From: Isochrysis galbana
Lineage: Eukaryota; Haptophyta; Isochrysidales; Isochrysidaceae
Assembly (NCBI GenBank): GCA_018136815.1
Contig: JADDIW010000047.1
Coordinates: 1 to 62,890 of the forward strand
Direction of reading: 5' to 3'
Length of the DNA stretch: 62,890 bases
This document shows, one piece after another, positions 35,208 to 44,738 of the stretch. The notes beneath the pieces are model-generated. The model saw only the letters and a list, made by a program, of their open reading frames with translations, did not search any database and was not told the origin of the DNA. Position numbers and translations under genes: made by a program. Positions within the stretch are counted from its first letter, which is position 1, and each line of letters opens with the position of its first letter.

Positions 35208-35292
35208 TGCATCCGACTGGATTCGAACCAGCGATGTCTCAATGAGAAACGGATTATGAGTCCGGTGCCTTCGGCCACTTGGCTACAGATGC
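35208..35292 (-). tRNA. trnI(CAU): tRNA-Ile(CAU), lysidine type, long variable arm
   Basis: 85 bases. Acceptor GCATCTG/CGGATGC is the one plastid tRNA-Ile(CAU) uses; the anticodon loop is CTCATAA. Its C34 is normally converted to lysidine so that it reads AUA; this is family knowledge. Unusually, the variable region is about 16 bases with a TCTC/GAGA stem, like class II tRNAs. Adjacent to ssrA, 6 bases apart, same strand, probably co-transcribed and processed. Confidence 0.8.
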
Positions 35293-35298
35293 AAATTT

Positions 35299-35603
35299 TG
35301 GAGCTGGTGGGATTCGAACCCACGTCCATTTTAGTTCATACAGAAAACCTTTTTTACTACGCCAGTAATTTTTTGGAAATTCAGATTCTTTTACCTAACA
35401 CGCAATAAAATGCGGAGTTCCTTTTCGTTCAAACCAGCAAAATTAAAAGGTAAATTTTGCTGGCAATTCAAAATTGATTCTAGGCGATAGCTAGCTTTGA
35501 ATTAAAATTTAAAATGTTGTTTGCATTTATTTTTAAAGAGAGAAACTTTAATTAAGTTTCGAAAATTCTCAGAAAACTTTAATGTCGATTCCAAAACAGC
35601 CCC
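35299..35603 (-). ncRNA. ssrA: transfer-messenger RNA (tmRNA)
   Basis: Rescues stalled ribosomes and tags the unfinished protein. The 5' end GGGGCTGTTTTGGAATCGAC and 3' end GGTTCGAATCCCACCAGCTCCA form the Ala tRNA-like domain. The tag frame (35480-35524) starts GCA-AAC-AAC and encodes ANNILNFNSKLAIA followed by TAG. One-piece, not permuted. The hydrophobic LAIA end suits ClpXP-type proteases. 305 bases, short for tmRNA as in other plastids, with few pseudoknots. Confidence 0.93.
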
Positions 35604-35695
35604 AATTTTATGTTAGTTTATTCTAACATACTTAGCTCTTGAAAATAAAGTGCCCTTTTCCGAATCGATAATAATTTTTTGTTCGACACCTTACC

Positions 35696-37074
35696 TTATG
35701 CTTCCCAAAATAAATAACCTAAAGTAAATTTAAGAAGTTTATATCTGACTTTGACAGTCCGACCAAATTTCGCTAAAGGAGAATTTAAAAGTTTAATTTT
35801 TTCCTTATTCCAAGAAACTTCAGGCACCGAATTTGGTATAAATTTAAGTGTATCCCACCCTGGCCATAGTTCTACCTTTTTATCTTGTTTAGAATTAATT
35901 GTTAATAAATCATTTTCCCAAGTATCCAGTAAAGTCTCTAAGCTGGTGACAAAAATTGTTGGTTTTTTAACAATAGTACCAATACTATTATGAAAAGAAC
36001 TCCCAGGTAAGTGCGTAATCTGTCTGTTATTTATCTTAGAAAATCTTAGAGCTTCTTTATGATCAAAAAATACATGGGTTGTTGAAGTCAACATTGTTTT
36101 ATCTAGTTTGGGTAGCCCTTGCGTTTTTAGCGTTGTTCGCCCTAGCATATAAGGTTTAATGAACAATGACATTACGCTATCGACTGAGGTCACAATGGTT
36201 CTTAAACTTTTAGTCAGAAAACCTTGCCTTGTATCTTGCAGTTGAACTAAATAAACTGGCACACCTTTTACTGGCATTTCTAAAGACGTTTCAGTTAATT
36301 TATTAAGTGGGCTTTCGTAAATTGAAGATTCGTTAAAGACAAAATGTGAATCTCTAGCAATGGAAGAAACAGAAATTAATTCTTCGAGCTTAGGTATAAA
36401 TCGAAAATCAATACCAGGATGACTACGTCTTACTAAATCATAAGCCGAATCTAATCCGACACAATGAATTGCAAGGCCAACTATATTTGCCTCGTCGGGC
36501 TCGGATTCAATAATTGAGTTCATAAAGACTTTCGCATCCTCGTAACTCATAAAAAAAGTCCTAATTTTCCTTTTTGTAATACACCATTATCAGCAAACGC
36601 ACCACATAAATCATAAATTCGGTTATTAGGTATTGAGGGCCCAAATGCCCCAGTATCATGGGCAAGAACAATCTCATCTTGTCCATTTAAAACAACATAT
36701 ACTGGAATAGATTGAAGTGCATTTTTAATAGGTTTGGCAATGCTGGAATAAAAAGTTGATGTAAAATTTTTGTTTAAATACCCTTTAAAATAATCAAGCG
36801 CTGAATACGAAACATTTTTGACTGTTTGTCTAGCTTGTTCACGAGGAAGGGTTTTATTATTTTCTTGCGAGGCTGAACTATCATGAGGAATTCGATCAGC
36901 AATCCCGACACTAACTGTAAATTTTGGTGGATAAGAATATAAATCGTTTAAAAACTGAGCAGTCCCACGATCATTTTGAGAGGTTTCTAATTTCCCAAAA
37001 AATGTTTCGAGAGCCTTAGTAACACGAAGGTTTTTTTCTGACTCATTTTTGAGTCCTTGAGGGTCAAATTCCAT
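35696..37074 (-). CDS. Tic22-like protein (large ycf, possibly ycf80)
   Basis: Two overlapping frames: 37074-36547 (from MEFDPQGLKNESEKNLRV) and 36550-35696 (MSYEDAKVFMNSIIESEPDE...). They meet at a run of seven Ts near 36550. With one more T the junction reads LFFMSYEDAKVF, the Tic22 pattern of FF followed by an acidic-Ala-x-x-F helix. Other Tic22-like points are SIPVYVVLNGQDEIVLA in the first half and VKGVPVYLVQLQDTRQGFL in the second. I infer one protein of about 459 residues related to Tic22, an intermembrane-space import factor. No membrane helix is seen. A two-ORF (ATGA overlap) reading is possible. Confidence 0.65.
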
Positions 37075-37177
37075 TCTTGATGACGGGTTGAGATTATTAA
37101 AAACTTTATACACATTATATATGTAATTTAATAACAAGTATATGCGAACAAGCTTTCAAAAATTAGTAATTGATAAA

Positions 37178-37207
37178 TTGACGTTTATATTATAGTATAT
37201 GTATATA
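37178..37207 (+). promoter_or_regulatory. promoter of trnV
   Basis: TTGACG, 18 bases, TATATA, ending 7 bases before tRNA-Val. Good boxes in the expected place. Confidence 0.6.
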
Positions 37208-37214
37208 ACTAGGA

Positions 37215-37286
37215 GGGCGGTTAGCTCAGTGGTAGAGCGCCTGCCTTACAAGCAGGTGGTCATAGGTTCGAATCCTATACCGCCCA
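37215..37286 (+). tRNA. trnV(UAC): tRNA-Val(UAC)
   Basis: Anticodon UAC in CTGCCTTACAAGCAG; acceptor GGGCGGT/ACCGCCC; T loop AGGTTCGAATCCT. No intron. Confidence 0.95.
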
Positions 37287-37307
37287 CTATTATTTGATGT
37301 AGACTGA

Positions 37308-37340
37308 GAGCAAAACTAAATAAATCATTTAGTTTTGCTC
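37308..37340. terminator. palindrome between trnV and trnR
   Basis: Perfect 14-base inverted repeat GAGCAAAACTAAAT with a 5-base loop, between two same-strand tRNA genes. Confidence 0.68.
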
Positions 37341-37354
37341 CCTTTTAATTCATA

Positions 37355-37427
37355 GGGCCCATCGTCTAAGGGATTAGGACAGAGACCTTCTAAGTCTCTA
37401 ATGTAGGTTCGAATCCTACTGGGCCTA
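37355..37427 (+). tRNA. trnR(UCU): tRNA-Arg(UCU)
   Basis: Anticodon UCU in AGAGACCTTCTAAGTCTCT; acceptor GGGCCCA/TGGGCCT; T loop AGGTTCGAATCCT. Reads AGA/AGG. Confidence 0.94.
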
Positions 37428-37442
37428 GTAGTTTTTATTTTG

Positions 37443-38495
37443 TTATCTGAAAATTTCTTCAAATACACGTTGTACTTTATCACCTGAATCCATTGATTCA
37501 AGAGGATCTTTTCTTAGACGGTGACGTAAACATAATGTAATAACAGCTTCAATATCATCAATAGTGACGCTTGTTCTTTCATTATAAGCCGCGTAAGCCT
37601 TAGCAGCTCGATTTGTAACAATATCACCACGTAGCCCATCAACATCAAGTTCACCACAAACTTGAGAAATTTTCACGCGTAGATCGTAATCAATTGATAC
37701 CGTAGGCACTAATTTTTGTGCAGCTACAATTTTGTCTTTTAACGCTTGTTGCTTTTCTTCATTTTCCTTTAAACAAGCTTGCGGGTCTTGATCGAAATTA
37801 CTTCTCTGCTCCACTACTTGAACACGTAATTCTGGGTCACGCACTGTACGGATTTCTGCGTGCATACCAAAACGATCAAGCAATTGAGGTCTAAGTTCCC
37901 CTTCTTCCGGGTTTCCAGAACCTACTAAAACAAAACGCGCGGGGTGTTTAATTGAAATACCTTCACGCTCAACAGTGTTCCACCCAGATGCAGCTGAATC
38001 TAAAAGGATATCAACTAAATGATCATCGAGTAGGTTAACTTCATCCACATAAAGAATGCCGCGATTTGCTTTAGCTAAAAGACCGGGTTCAAAAGCCTTA
38101 ACACCTTCGGTTAGCGCTTTTTCAATATCAATTGTTCCACATACTCGATCTTCAGTAGCACCTAATGGTAAATCAATCATTGGAACTTTTTTGTATGCAA
38201 TTGGAACTTGCTCTCCTCGCATAACAGAAGATTTAACGGATTCACTCATTAACTCGAAATCTTCAGGGGAAGAGTTAAAGGGATCACCTTCCACAACTTT
38301 AATCTCTGGTAAAAGGTCCGCAACAGCACGAATTGTTGTTGATTTCCCTGTTCCACGATCGCCCATAATCATTACACCACCGATTCTAGGGTCAATAACA
38401 TTTAGGATTAAAGCTAATTTCATCTCTTCCTGCCCAATAATTGCAGTAAAAGGAAAAATTGGTCTTTCAGTTTCTTTTTTTACGGTTGTAACCAT
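37443..38495 (-). CDS. chlI: Mg-chelatase ATPase subunit ChlI
   Basis: AAA+ subunit that powers Mg insertion into protoporphyrin IX for chlorophyll. 350 residues, intact. Walker [10 protein letters not shown] at 45-53, Walker [12 protein letters not shown] at about 146-156, sensor/arginine finger in [19 protein letters not shown]. The ChlD and ChlH partners are not in the window. It converges with trnR(UCU). Confidence 0.98.
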   Translation of the reverse strand: MVTTVKKETERPIFPFTAIIGQEEMKLALILNVIDPRIGGVMIMGDRGTGKSTTIRAVADLLPEIKVVEGDPFNSSPEDFELMSESVKSSVMRGEQVPIAYKKVPMIDLPLGATEDRVCGTIDIEKALTEGVKAFEPGLLAKANRGILYVDEVNLLDDHLVDILLDSAASGWNTVEREGISIKHPARFVLVGSGNPEEGELRPQLLDRFGMHAEIRTVRDPELRVQVVEQRSNFDQDPQACLKENEEKQQALKDKIVAAQKLVPTVSIDYDLRVKISQVCGELDVDGLRGDIVTNRAAKAYAAYNERTSVTIDDIEAVITLCLRHRLRKDPLESMDSGDKVQRVFEEIFR

Positions 38496-38754
38496 TCTAA
38501 ATTCTCTAAACAGTTTAAATCTAACTAAATTATAGTTTACTATAAATGCAAATTATATTTTGATTATCTTAAAAACTTTTTATTCCTTTTTAAAAATCAC
38601 TATCTTTTGGACTTGTAGTATTATATTTAATTTTGAAACGCGATAAATTAAAAATCAAACTACTTTTGGATTAAAAATTCTTGAAAAATAGAAATAGAAG
38701 AAAAAATTAACAATTTGCTTCTACTAAAGATGACTTCGACTCTTATTAAATTTA

Positions 38755-39576
38755 TTAAGTTACTAGACCTAATGTTGGGGAGCTCGGTGAGGCTGTACTA
38801 TTAACCTTCATTTGGCCTGCATTATAAGCCGCACGTCCAGCAATTACTCCTAATTTCATCGCTTCGGCCATTTGAGGTGAATTTCGAGCTTTTGCAACTG
38901 CTGTATTCGCTAAAACTCCTGCAGCTCCAAGTTCCATTGCCTGGGCAGCTTGACTTGGACTACCTATTCCAGCATCAACAATTACTGGCACATTAGAATT
39001 TTCTATTATAATTTTTATATTTGCTAAATTTTGAAGGCCCTGACCTGATCCAATTGGTGAACCTAGTGGCATCACAGTAGCACAGCCTGTCATTTCGAGT
39101 TGCTTGGCTAAAATAGGGTCAGCGTTGATATATGGTAAGATCGTAAAATCTTTAGAGATCAGATATTCTGCAGCTAATAATGTACCTAACCCATCAGGCA
39201 ATAAGTATTTAGGATCCGGAATAACTTCTAGTTTTGTAAACTTATTATCTTCAAAGCCTAAATTTTTAACAATTTCTTGACCTAAGAATGCAACACGAAT
39301 TGCTTCTTGCGCCGTTTGGCAACCTGCTGTATTTGGCATTAACCAAAGATTTGCCCAATCTAAACCAGTGATTAAACTTCCCATACTTTGAATAGTGGAA
39401 CTTTGAGCGCGACGAACAGCAACAGTTAATATTTCGCATTCACTCGCTAAAATACTTTGCTTTGCATCATCTAAACTCTTATATTTCCCGGTTCCTAGCA
39501 TTAATCGCGACTTAAATTGCTTATTCGCAATTATTAAGGAATCGTTCTGTCCAGTAACAAGTTTTGTGTTTAACAT
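38755..39576 (-). CDS. thiG: thiazole synthase ThiG
   Basis: Makes the thiazole part of thiamine from deoxyxylulose phosphate, using sulfur carried by ThiS. 273 residues, intact. [18 protein letters not shown] near the start, [20 protein letters not shown] in the middle, [20 protein letters not shown] then [11 protein letters not shown] near the end. thiS is not next to it. Divergent from minD. The 38496-38754 gap between chlI and thiG shows no gene. Confidence 0.97.
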   Translation of the reverse strand: MLNTKLVTGQNDSLIIANKQFKSRLMLGTGKYKSLDDAKQSILASECEILTVAVRRAQSSTIQSMGSLITGLDWANLWLMPNTAGCQTAQEAIRVAFLGQEIVKNLGFEDNKFTKLEVIPDPKYLLPDGLGTLLAAEYLISKDFTILPYINADPILAKQLEMTGCATVMPLGSPIGSGQGLQNLANIKIIIENSNVPVIVDAGIGSPSQAAQAMELGAAGVLANTAVAKARNSPQMAEAMKLGVIAGRAAYNAGQMKVNSTASPSSPTLGLVT

Positions 39577-39717
39577 ACTACTCTATTATGTTCTGAAATA
39601 TATTAATTAAATTATTTATTATTAAAAAGGAATTATTATTTAATCTAGAAAAAGACCAAATATTAATTTAATGTAATGGTATAATTATCCTATCTTAATC
39701 ATTTCCTATAAAATATC

Positions 39718-40535
39718 ATGTCTCGTATTATAGTTATTACTTCTGGTAAAGGAGGTGTAGGAAAGACAACGACAACCTCAAATATAGGAATTGCACTAGC
39801 ACAATTGGGACAAAAAGTTTTATTGCTAGATGCTGATGTCGGACTAAAAAATCTTGATTTACTATTAGGGCTCGAAAACCGAATAATCTATAATGGTTTA
39901 GACGTTTTGACTGGTGTATGCCGCTTGACACAAGCATTAATCCAAGATAAAAGGCAATCAAATTTAACTTTTTTTCCACTCTCTTCAAACCAACTTAAAT
40001 CTTCAATTACAAAAGATCAAATTCAAGATCTGATTGATCAATTAAAAAATAATTATGACTTCATCTTGATTGATAGTCCAGCAGGTATTGATGAAGGATT
40101 TCAGGTAGCTATTCACGCTGCACAAGAAGCTCTTGTTGTTGTCACACCGGAAGTTACGTCTATACGCGATGCAGACAAAGTAATTGGGCTTCTCGAAGCT
40201 AAAGGAATCAGTAATATTAATTTACTTATTAATCGTATCAAGCCTGAAATGGTAAAGGCAGAGAATATGATGTCCGTTAGTGATGTAAAGGATATATTAG
40301 GCGTTCCATTAATTGGTGTTGTGCCAGATAGTGAACAAGTTATTACAGCGTCAAATCGGGGCGAACCTCTTGTGTTAGAAGAAAACTTTCTATACCTGGC
40401 TTAGCATTTATTAATACAGCTCAGCGATTGATGGGTGAAGTTGTAGATTTTATTGATTTCGATTCACCACCGTCGAAAAATCCGCTAAAGCGACTTATTA
40501 AAAATCTAGTGCGACGTCCGAATGCTAGCTATTAA
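39718..40535 (+). CDS. minD: septum-site protein MinD
   Basis: Membrane-associated ATPase that positions the plastid division ring. Deviant Walker A KGGVGKT at residues 11-17, LLDADVGLKNLDLLLGLENR next, and IDSPAGIDEGFQVAI as switch II. The first 222 codons are clean; a frame break near 40392 is followed by GLAFINTAQRLMGEVVDFID and a basic C-terminus suited to membrane targeting (NPLKRLIKNLVRRPN). About 272 codons. minE is not found beside it. Confidence 0.96.
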
Positions 40536-40551
40536 ATTTCACAAGAGTATA

Positions 40552-40582
40552 GAGAAAACCATCAAAAATAAATGGCTTTCTC
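40552..40582. terminator. small palindrome between minD and psbY
   Basis: 11-base inverted repeat GAGAAAACCAT with one mismatch and a 9-base loop, between convergent minD and psbY. Confidence 0.55.
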
Positions 40583-40596
40583 TAAACACATGTATG

Positions 40597-40704
40597 TTAA
40601 GACATTCTTTTTAACTGTTGAAGTGCTAAACGACCGATATTAAATAATGCCCACGCTGCAGCTGTTGCAAGTGGTAGTAATACAACTAGTAATCTTGTAT
40701 CCAT
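40597..40704 (-). CDS. psbY: photosystem II protein Y (PsbY)
   Basis: 35 residues, intact, one helix. [20 protein letters not shown], then [11 protein letters not shown]. Peripheral PSII subunit beside cytochrome b559. Formerly ycf32. Confidence 0.92.
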   Translation of the reverse strand: MDTRLLVVLLPLATAAAWALFNIGRLALQQLKRMS

Positions 40705-40864
40705 AGTCAGTTATCCTGTGCCAGGTGTTTATTTTATTTTATTGGTTAATATTATACATCTTTTGCACCTTTCGTTTTCAAATTCTATAAAGCATTTTTC
40801 GAGAAGTCTAAAATCTTCGTTTTAATATTGTGAATTTTCAAAATTTTTATTTTTAAAAAATAAA

Positions 40865-41835
40865 GTGCCCGATCTTCCTTTTACTCTTGCCCAGTTAAAA
40901 ATTTTACATACAATTGTTAGTGAAGGAGCTTTAAAAAAGCCGGAAAAAAATTGTATATCTCACAACCCGCTGTTAGTCTGCAAATCAAAAATTTGGAACA
41001 ACAATTAAACGCTCCAATTTTTTATAGGGATCAAAGAAAGGCAAGGTTAACAGAAACGGGAAAATTACTATTTAAGTATTGCCAACGTATATTGAACTTA
41101 TGTGAAGAGACGTGTCGTGCTTTAGACGAACTAGAAATACTTCAATCTGGTACTTTAATTATAGGTGCTAGTCAAACAACGGGAACGTATTTGATGCCAC
41201 GTTTAATTGGAATATTTCGTCATAAATATCCCCAAATTTCTATTGAATTAAAAGTTCATTCAACACGTCGCGTATCATGGGGTGTTGCTAATGGACAAAT
41301 TGATCTGGCCATTGTGGGAGGAAAAGTACCTTAGAACTACAATCACAATTAAGTATTTTACCTTATGCTAAGGATGAGCTGGCTTTAATTTTACCACCTG
41401 CACACCCTTTATCGGCATTAGATTTTATTCAAAAGAAGATTTATATCGTCTTCGCTTTATTACTCTTGAAAGAGAATCCACAATTCGAAACGTAATTAGT
41501 AATACTCTTACTCAAAATGGAATTGATAGTCAATATTTTAAAATCGAAATGGAATTAGATTCCATTGAGGCGATTAAAAATGCCGTACAGTCTGGACTTG
41601 GGGCCGCGTTTGTTTCAGTTTCTGCTATTTCGAAAGAATTAGAGTTAGGAGTTTTACACTGGGCAAAATTGAAGGCATTAACATTACTCGTGACTTATCG
41701 GTTCTAATTAATCCGAAACGTTATTCAGATGCTGCAACAAGTATGTTTAGACAAGAAATTTTAGAGTTAGTTTTAGCTTCTACGCATGAACTAAAAAATT
41801 CTAAAAGTTTACCTGTCGATCGAACACAAAGTTAA
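40865..41835 (+). CDS. rbcR: LysR-type regulator RbcR (Ycf30)
   Basis: Transcription factor related to CbbR that controls Rubisco genes. The start as read is GTG ([20 protein letters not shown]), matching the family. The helix-turn-helix is [19 protein letters not shown], across a frame break near 40945. The effector domain continues through breaks near 41330, 41430 and 41670, with [11 protein letters not shown] and [19 protein letters not shown]. About 322 codons. Located 20 kb from rbcL. Confidence 0.93.
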
Positions 41836-41858
41836 TTGGAGGTTTTTAAAAATTAAAC

Positions 41859-41888
41859 TTGACAGTAAAATTGAATTTGCGTTATAAT
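41859..41888 (+). promoter_or_regulatory. trnE promoter
   Basis: TTGACA, 18 bases, TATAAT, 25 bases before tRNA-Glu: both boxes are perfect consensus. Confidence 0.75.
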
Positions 41889-41913
41889 TAAATGCAGTAA
41901 GTTAAAAGTCTTT

Positions 41914-41986
41914 GCCCCCATCGTCTAGAGGCCTAGGACATCTCCCTTTCACGGAGGTAACGGGGATTCGAATTCCCCTGGGGGTA
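41914..41986 (+). tRNA. trnE(UUC): tRNA-Glu(UUC)
   Basis: Anticodon UUC in CTCCCTTTCACGGAG; acceptor GCCCCCA/TGGGGGT; T loop GATTCGAATTC. Beside its translation role, this tRNA also feeds tetrapyrrole synthesis in plastids (known of the family), which may explain its consensus promoter. Confidence 0.95.
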
Positions 41987-41990
41987 ATTA

Positions 41991-42044
41991 AAAATCTAAC
42001 TTCAGCCCAACTTCTACATAAAAGTTGGGCTGAGGTTAGATTTT
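41991..42044. terminator. palindrome between trnE and rpl20
   Basis: Inverted repeat of 24 bases with one mismatch (AAAATCTAACTTCAGCCCAA...), 7-base loop, between convergent trnE and rpl20. Confidence 0.8.
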
Positions 42045-42047
42045 ATT

Positions 42048-42393
42048 TTAATTTTTAACTAAAGTTATTAGTTCACAAAATGCTTTCTTATCAAACAATG
42101 CAAGTTGAGCTAACATTTTTACGTTAATGACTAATGATGAATTTCTCATTAAATTACGTAATTTACTATACGTTAAACCTTGAGCTCTGCTAGCTGCATT
42201 TACCCGACAAATCCATAATCGCTTAAAATCACGCTTACGTCGTTTACGTCCAATATAAGAATATACTAGGGCTTTCATTACTTGTCCATTCGCTGTTCGA
42301 AATAGACGCGAATGAGCACCTTTAAAGCCTTCGCCAGCTTCATGATTTTTTGCGTCGCTTGATAGCGACGTTTCCACGTTTTACTCGAACCAT
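42048..42393 (-). CDS. rpl20: 50S ribosomal protein L20
   Basis: About 114 codons. The start at 42391-42393 gives MVRVKRGNVA, which is separated by an indel near 42355 from the body GFKGAHSRLFRTANGQVMKA and GRKRRKRDFKRLWICRVNAA. Binds 23S rRNA early in assembly. Follows rpl21 by 17 bases. Confidence 0.95.
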
Positions 42394-42410
42394 AATTATT
42401 TTAAGGTTAT

Positions 42411-42761
42411 TTACAAGAATGCAGTAGTTTTAGTATTGGCAATTCGAGAAATTGAGTTAATTAAAACTCGTGTTAATTTCATCCTATGACCAAATGTTTT
42501 ACGTGTTTTTTTCTTTGATCGCATTTTATAAACGCGAACTTTAGGACCACTAAAATGTCTTAAGACTGTTAAATCAACAGCGTAGTTTTCATTTAAATAT
42601 GGTTGCCCGATTTCTACGGAATCATTGATATTTACTAATAAAATATCTGATAAAGAAAAAGTGTCACCAGGTGAAAAAGGAAGTTTATTAAAATCATAAA
42701 ACTTACCTTCTTCTACCCACATTTGCCTACCACAAGCCTCTACAATTGCATATGCGGCCAT
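42411..42761 (-). CDS. rpl21: 50S ribosomal protein L21
   Basis: 116 residues, intact. MAAYAIVEACGRQMWVEEGK, GPKVRVYKMRSKKKTRKTFG and HRMKLTRVLI fit the family. rpl27, the usual bacterial partner, is not here. Directly downstream of the rRNA operon end. Confidence 0.94.
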   Translation of the reverse strand: MAAYAIVEACGRQMWVEEGKFYDFNKLPFSPGDTFSLSDILLVNINDSVEIGQPYLNENYAVDLTVLRHFSGPKVRVYKMRSKKKTRKTFGHRMKLTRVLINSISRIANTKTTAFL

Positions 42762-42798
42762 AATATGTTTCCAAAATTAATTATATTCTTGATTACGA

Positions 42799-42917
42799 CT
42801 TAGACATTGTGTTATTTTCCCAAGAGGCCCCCTCTAAGTATCGTCACCGCTATAATCTTTCACTATCGAGTTCGAAATGGATCGATGTGGATCTACTACG
42901 CTATAAAACGTCTAAGC
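42799..42917 (-). rRNA. rrn5: 5S ribosomal RNA
   Basis: On the minus strand CTTAGACG...TGTCTAAG closes the molecule, and CGAACTCGATAGTGAAA plus GCGGTGACGATAC are the conserved loop parts. About 118 bases. Last gene of the rRNA operon. Confidence 0.9.
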
Positions 42918-42954
42918 CAATGAATTGAAATTTTTACAGTTAATAAAAAGTAAA

Positions 42955-43077
42955 GCAATCGGTCTATTAGGATATCTCAGCTGAATACATTACTGCACTT
43001 ACACTTGATACCTATCAAACGGCTAGTCTTGCCGTGACCTTAACCACTTAAAATGGTAAGAGTACTCATCTTGAGTG

Positions 43078-43110
<33 letters not shown>

Positions 43111-43235
43111 TTACCGTACATGGCTACCCAGCGTCTACCGTTGGCACGATAACTGGTACACCAGAGGTACGTCTCTCCCGGTCCTCTCGTACTAAGAAGA
43201 GATCCTCTCAATACTCTAACGCCTACACCGGATAT

Positions 43236-43283
<48 letters not shown>

Positions 43284-43318
43284 CATGGCGAACAGCCCAA
43301 CCCTTGGGACGTACTACC

Positions 43319-43368
<50 letters not shown>

Positions 43369-43562
43369 ATGGACTCTTGGGGAGATCAGCCTGTTATCCC
43401 TAGAGTAACTTTTATCCGTTGAGCGACGGCCCTTCCACTTGGTACCGCCGGATCACTAAGGCCGACTTTCGTCTTTGTTCGACTTGTAAGTCTTACAATC
43501 AAGCTTCCTTATGCCTTTACACTCTACGACTGATTTCCGACCAGTCTGAGGAAACCTTTGCA

Positions 43563-43605
<43 letters not shown>

Positions 43606-43871
43606 ACCACCTGAAACTGTTCCCTAACCGGATAACGGTATAGGGTTAGAATCCTAGCTTTATTAGAGTGGTATCTCACCAGTGGCTCAAACTTTCCCGC
43701 AAGAAAGTCGTCAACGCCTCCCACCTATCCTGCGCAAATAAAGCCCGGAGCCAATCTCAAGCTACAGTAAAGCTTCATAGGGTCTTTTTGTCCAGGTGCA
43801 GGTAGTCCGCATCTTCACAGACAAGTCTATTTCGCCGAGTCTCTCTCCGAGACAGTACGCAGATCGTTACA

Positions 43872-43923
<52 letters not shown>

Positions 43924-44702
43924 GTTATAGTTACGGCCGCCGTTCACCGGGCTTCGGTCGCGAGCTTCGTCAAAGACTAACAAGCTTCCTTAACCTTCCG
44001 GCACTGGGCAGTGTCAGCCCCCATATATCGTCTTACGACTTTGCGGAGACCTGTGTTTTGATAAACAGTCGCCAGCGTCTGTCTTGCAGCCGTTTAAGGC
44101 ACCTCTTCTCCCGAAGTTACGAGTCATTTTGCCGAGTTCCTTAGAGAGGTTATCTCGCGCCCCTTAGTATTCTCTACTTACCCACCTGTGTCGGTTTCGG
44201 GTACAGTATTTATTGCTTATGGTAGTTAGGGCTTTTCTTGGAAGTATGACATTAATCGGTTCAGTGTCTTAACACTTTCCTATTCGCATCTTAGCTCAGA
44301 CCGTTTTCACCGGACCTCATCACCTCGAATACTTAAGCCGATAACCAACATTCGGTCGATCTAGCCTTCTCCGTCCCCCTTTACCAACAATAAACAGTAC
44401 AGGAATATTAACCTGTTATCCATCGATTACGCTATTAGCCTCACCTTAGGACCTGACTCACCCTCCGTGGACGAGCCTTCCGGAGGAACCCTTGGGTTTT
44501 CGGGGCATTGGATTCTCACCAATGTTTTCGCTACTCAAGCTAACATTCTCACTTCTACTTTGTCCACGCCCGCTTTCGCTAACGCTTCAACCTAATGTAG
44601 AACGCTCCCCTACCGATGTTTTGACATCTTACAGCTTCGGCAAATTACTTAGTCCCATTCATTTTCGGCGCAGGAGCACTCGAACAGTGAGCTATTACGC
44701 AC

Positions 44703-44738
<36 letters not shown>

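Noticed and set aside
35208..35292. A novel class II tRNA-Met or suppressor tRNA
   Set aside because: The GCATC/GGATGC acceptor and CTCATAA loop fit the known lysidine tRNA-Ile(CAU); initiator and elongator Met tRNAs are found elsewhere.
38056..38535. 159-codon plus-strand ORF opposite chlI
   Set aside because: Shadow frame of chlI; chlI is complete and unmistakable.
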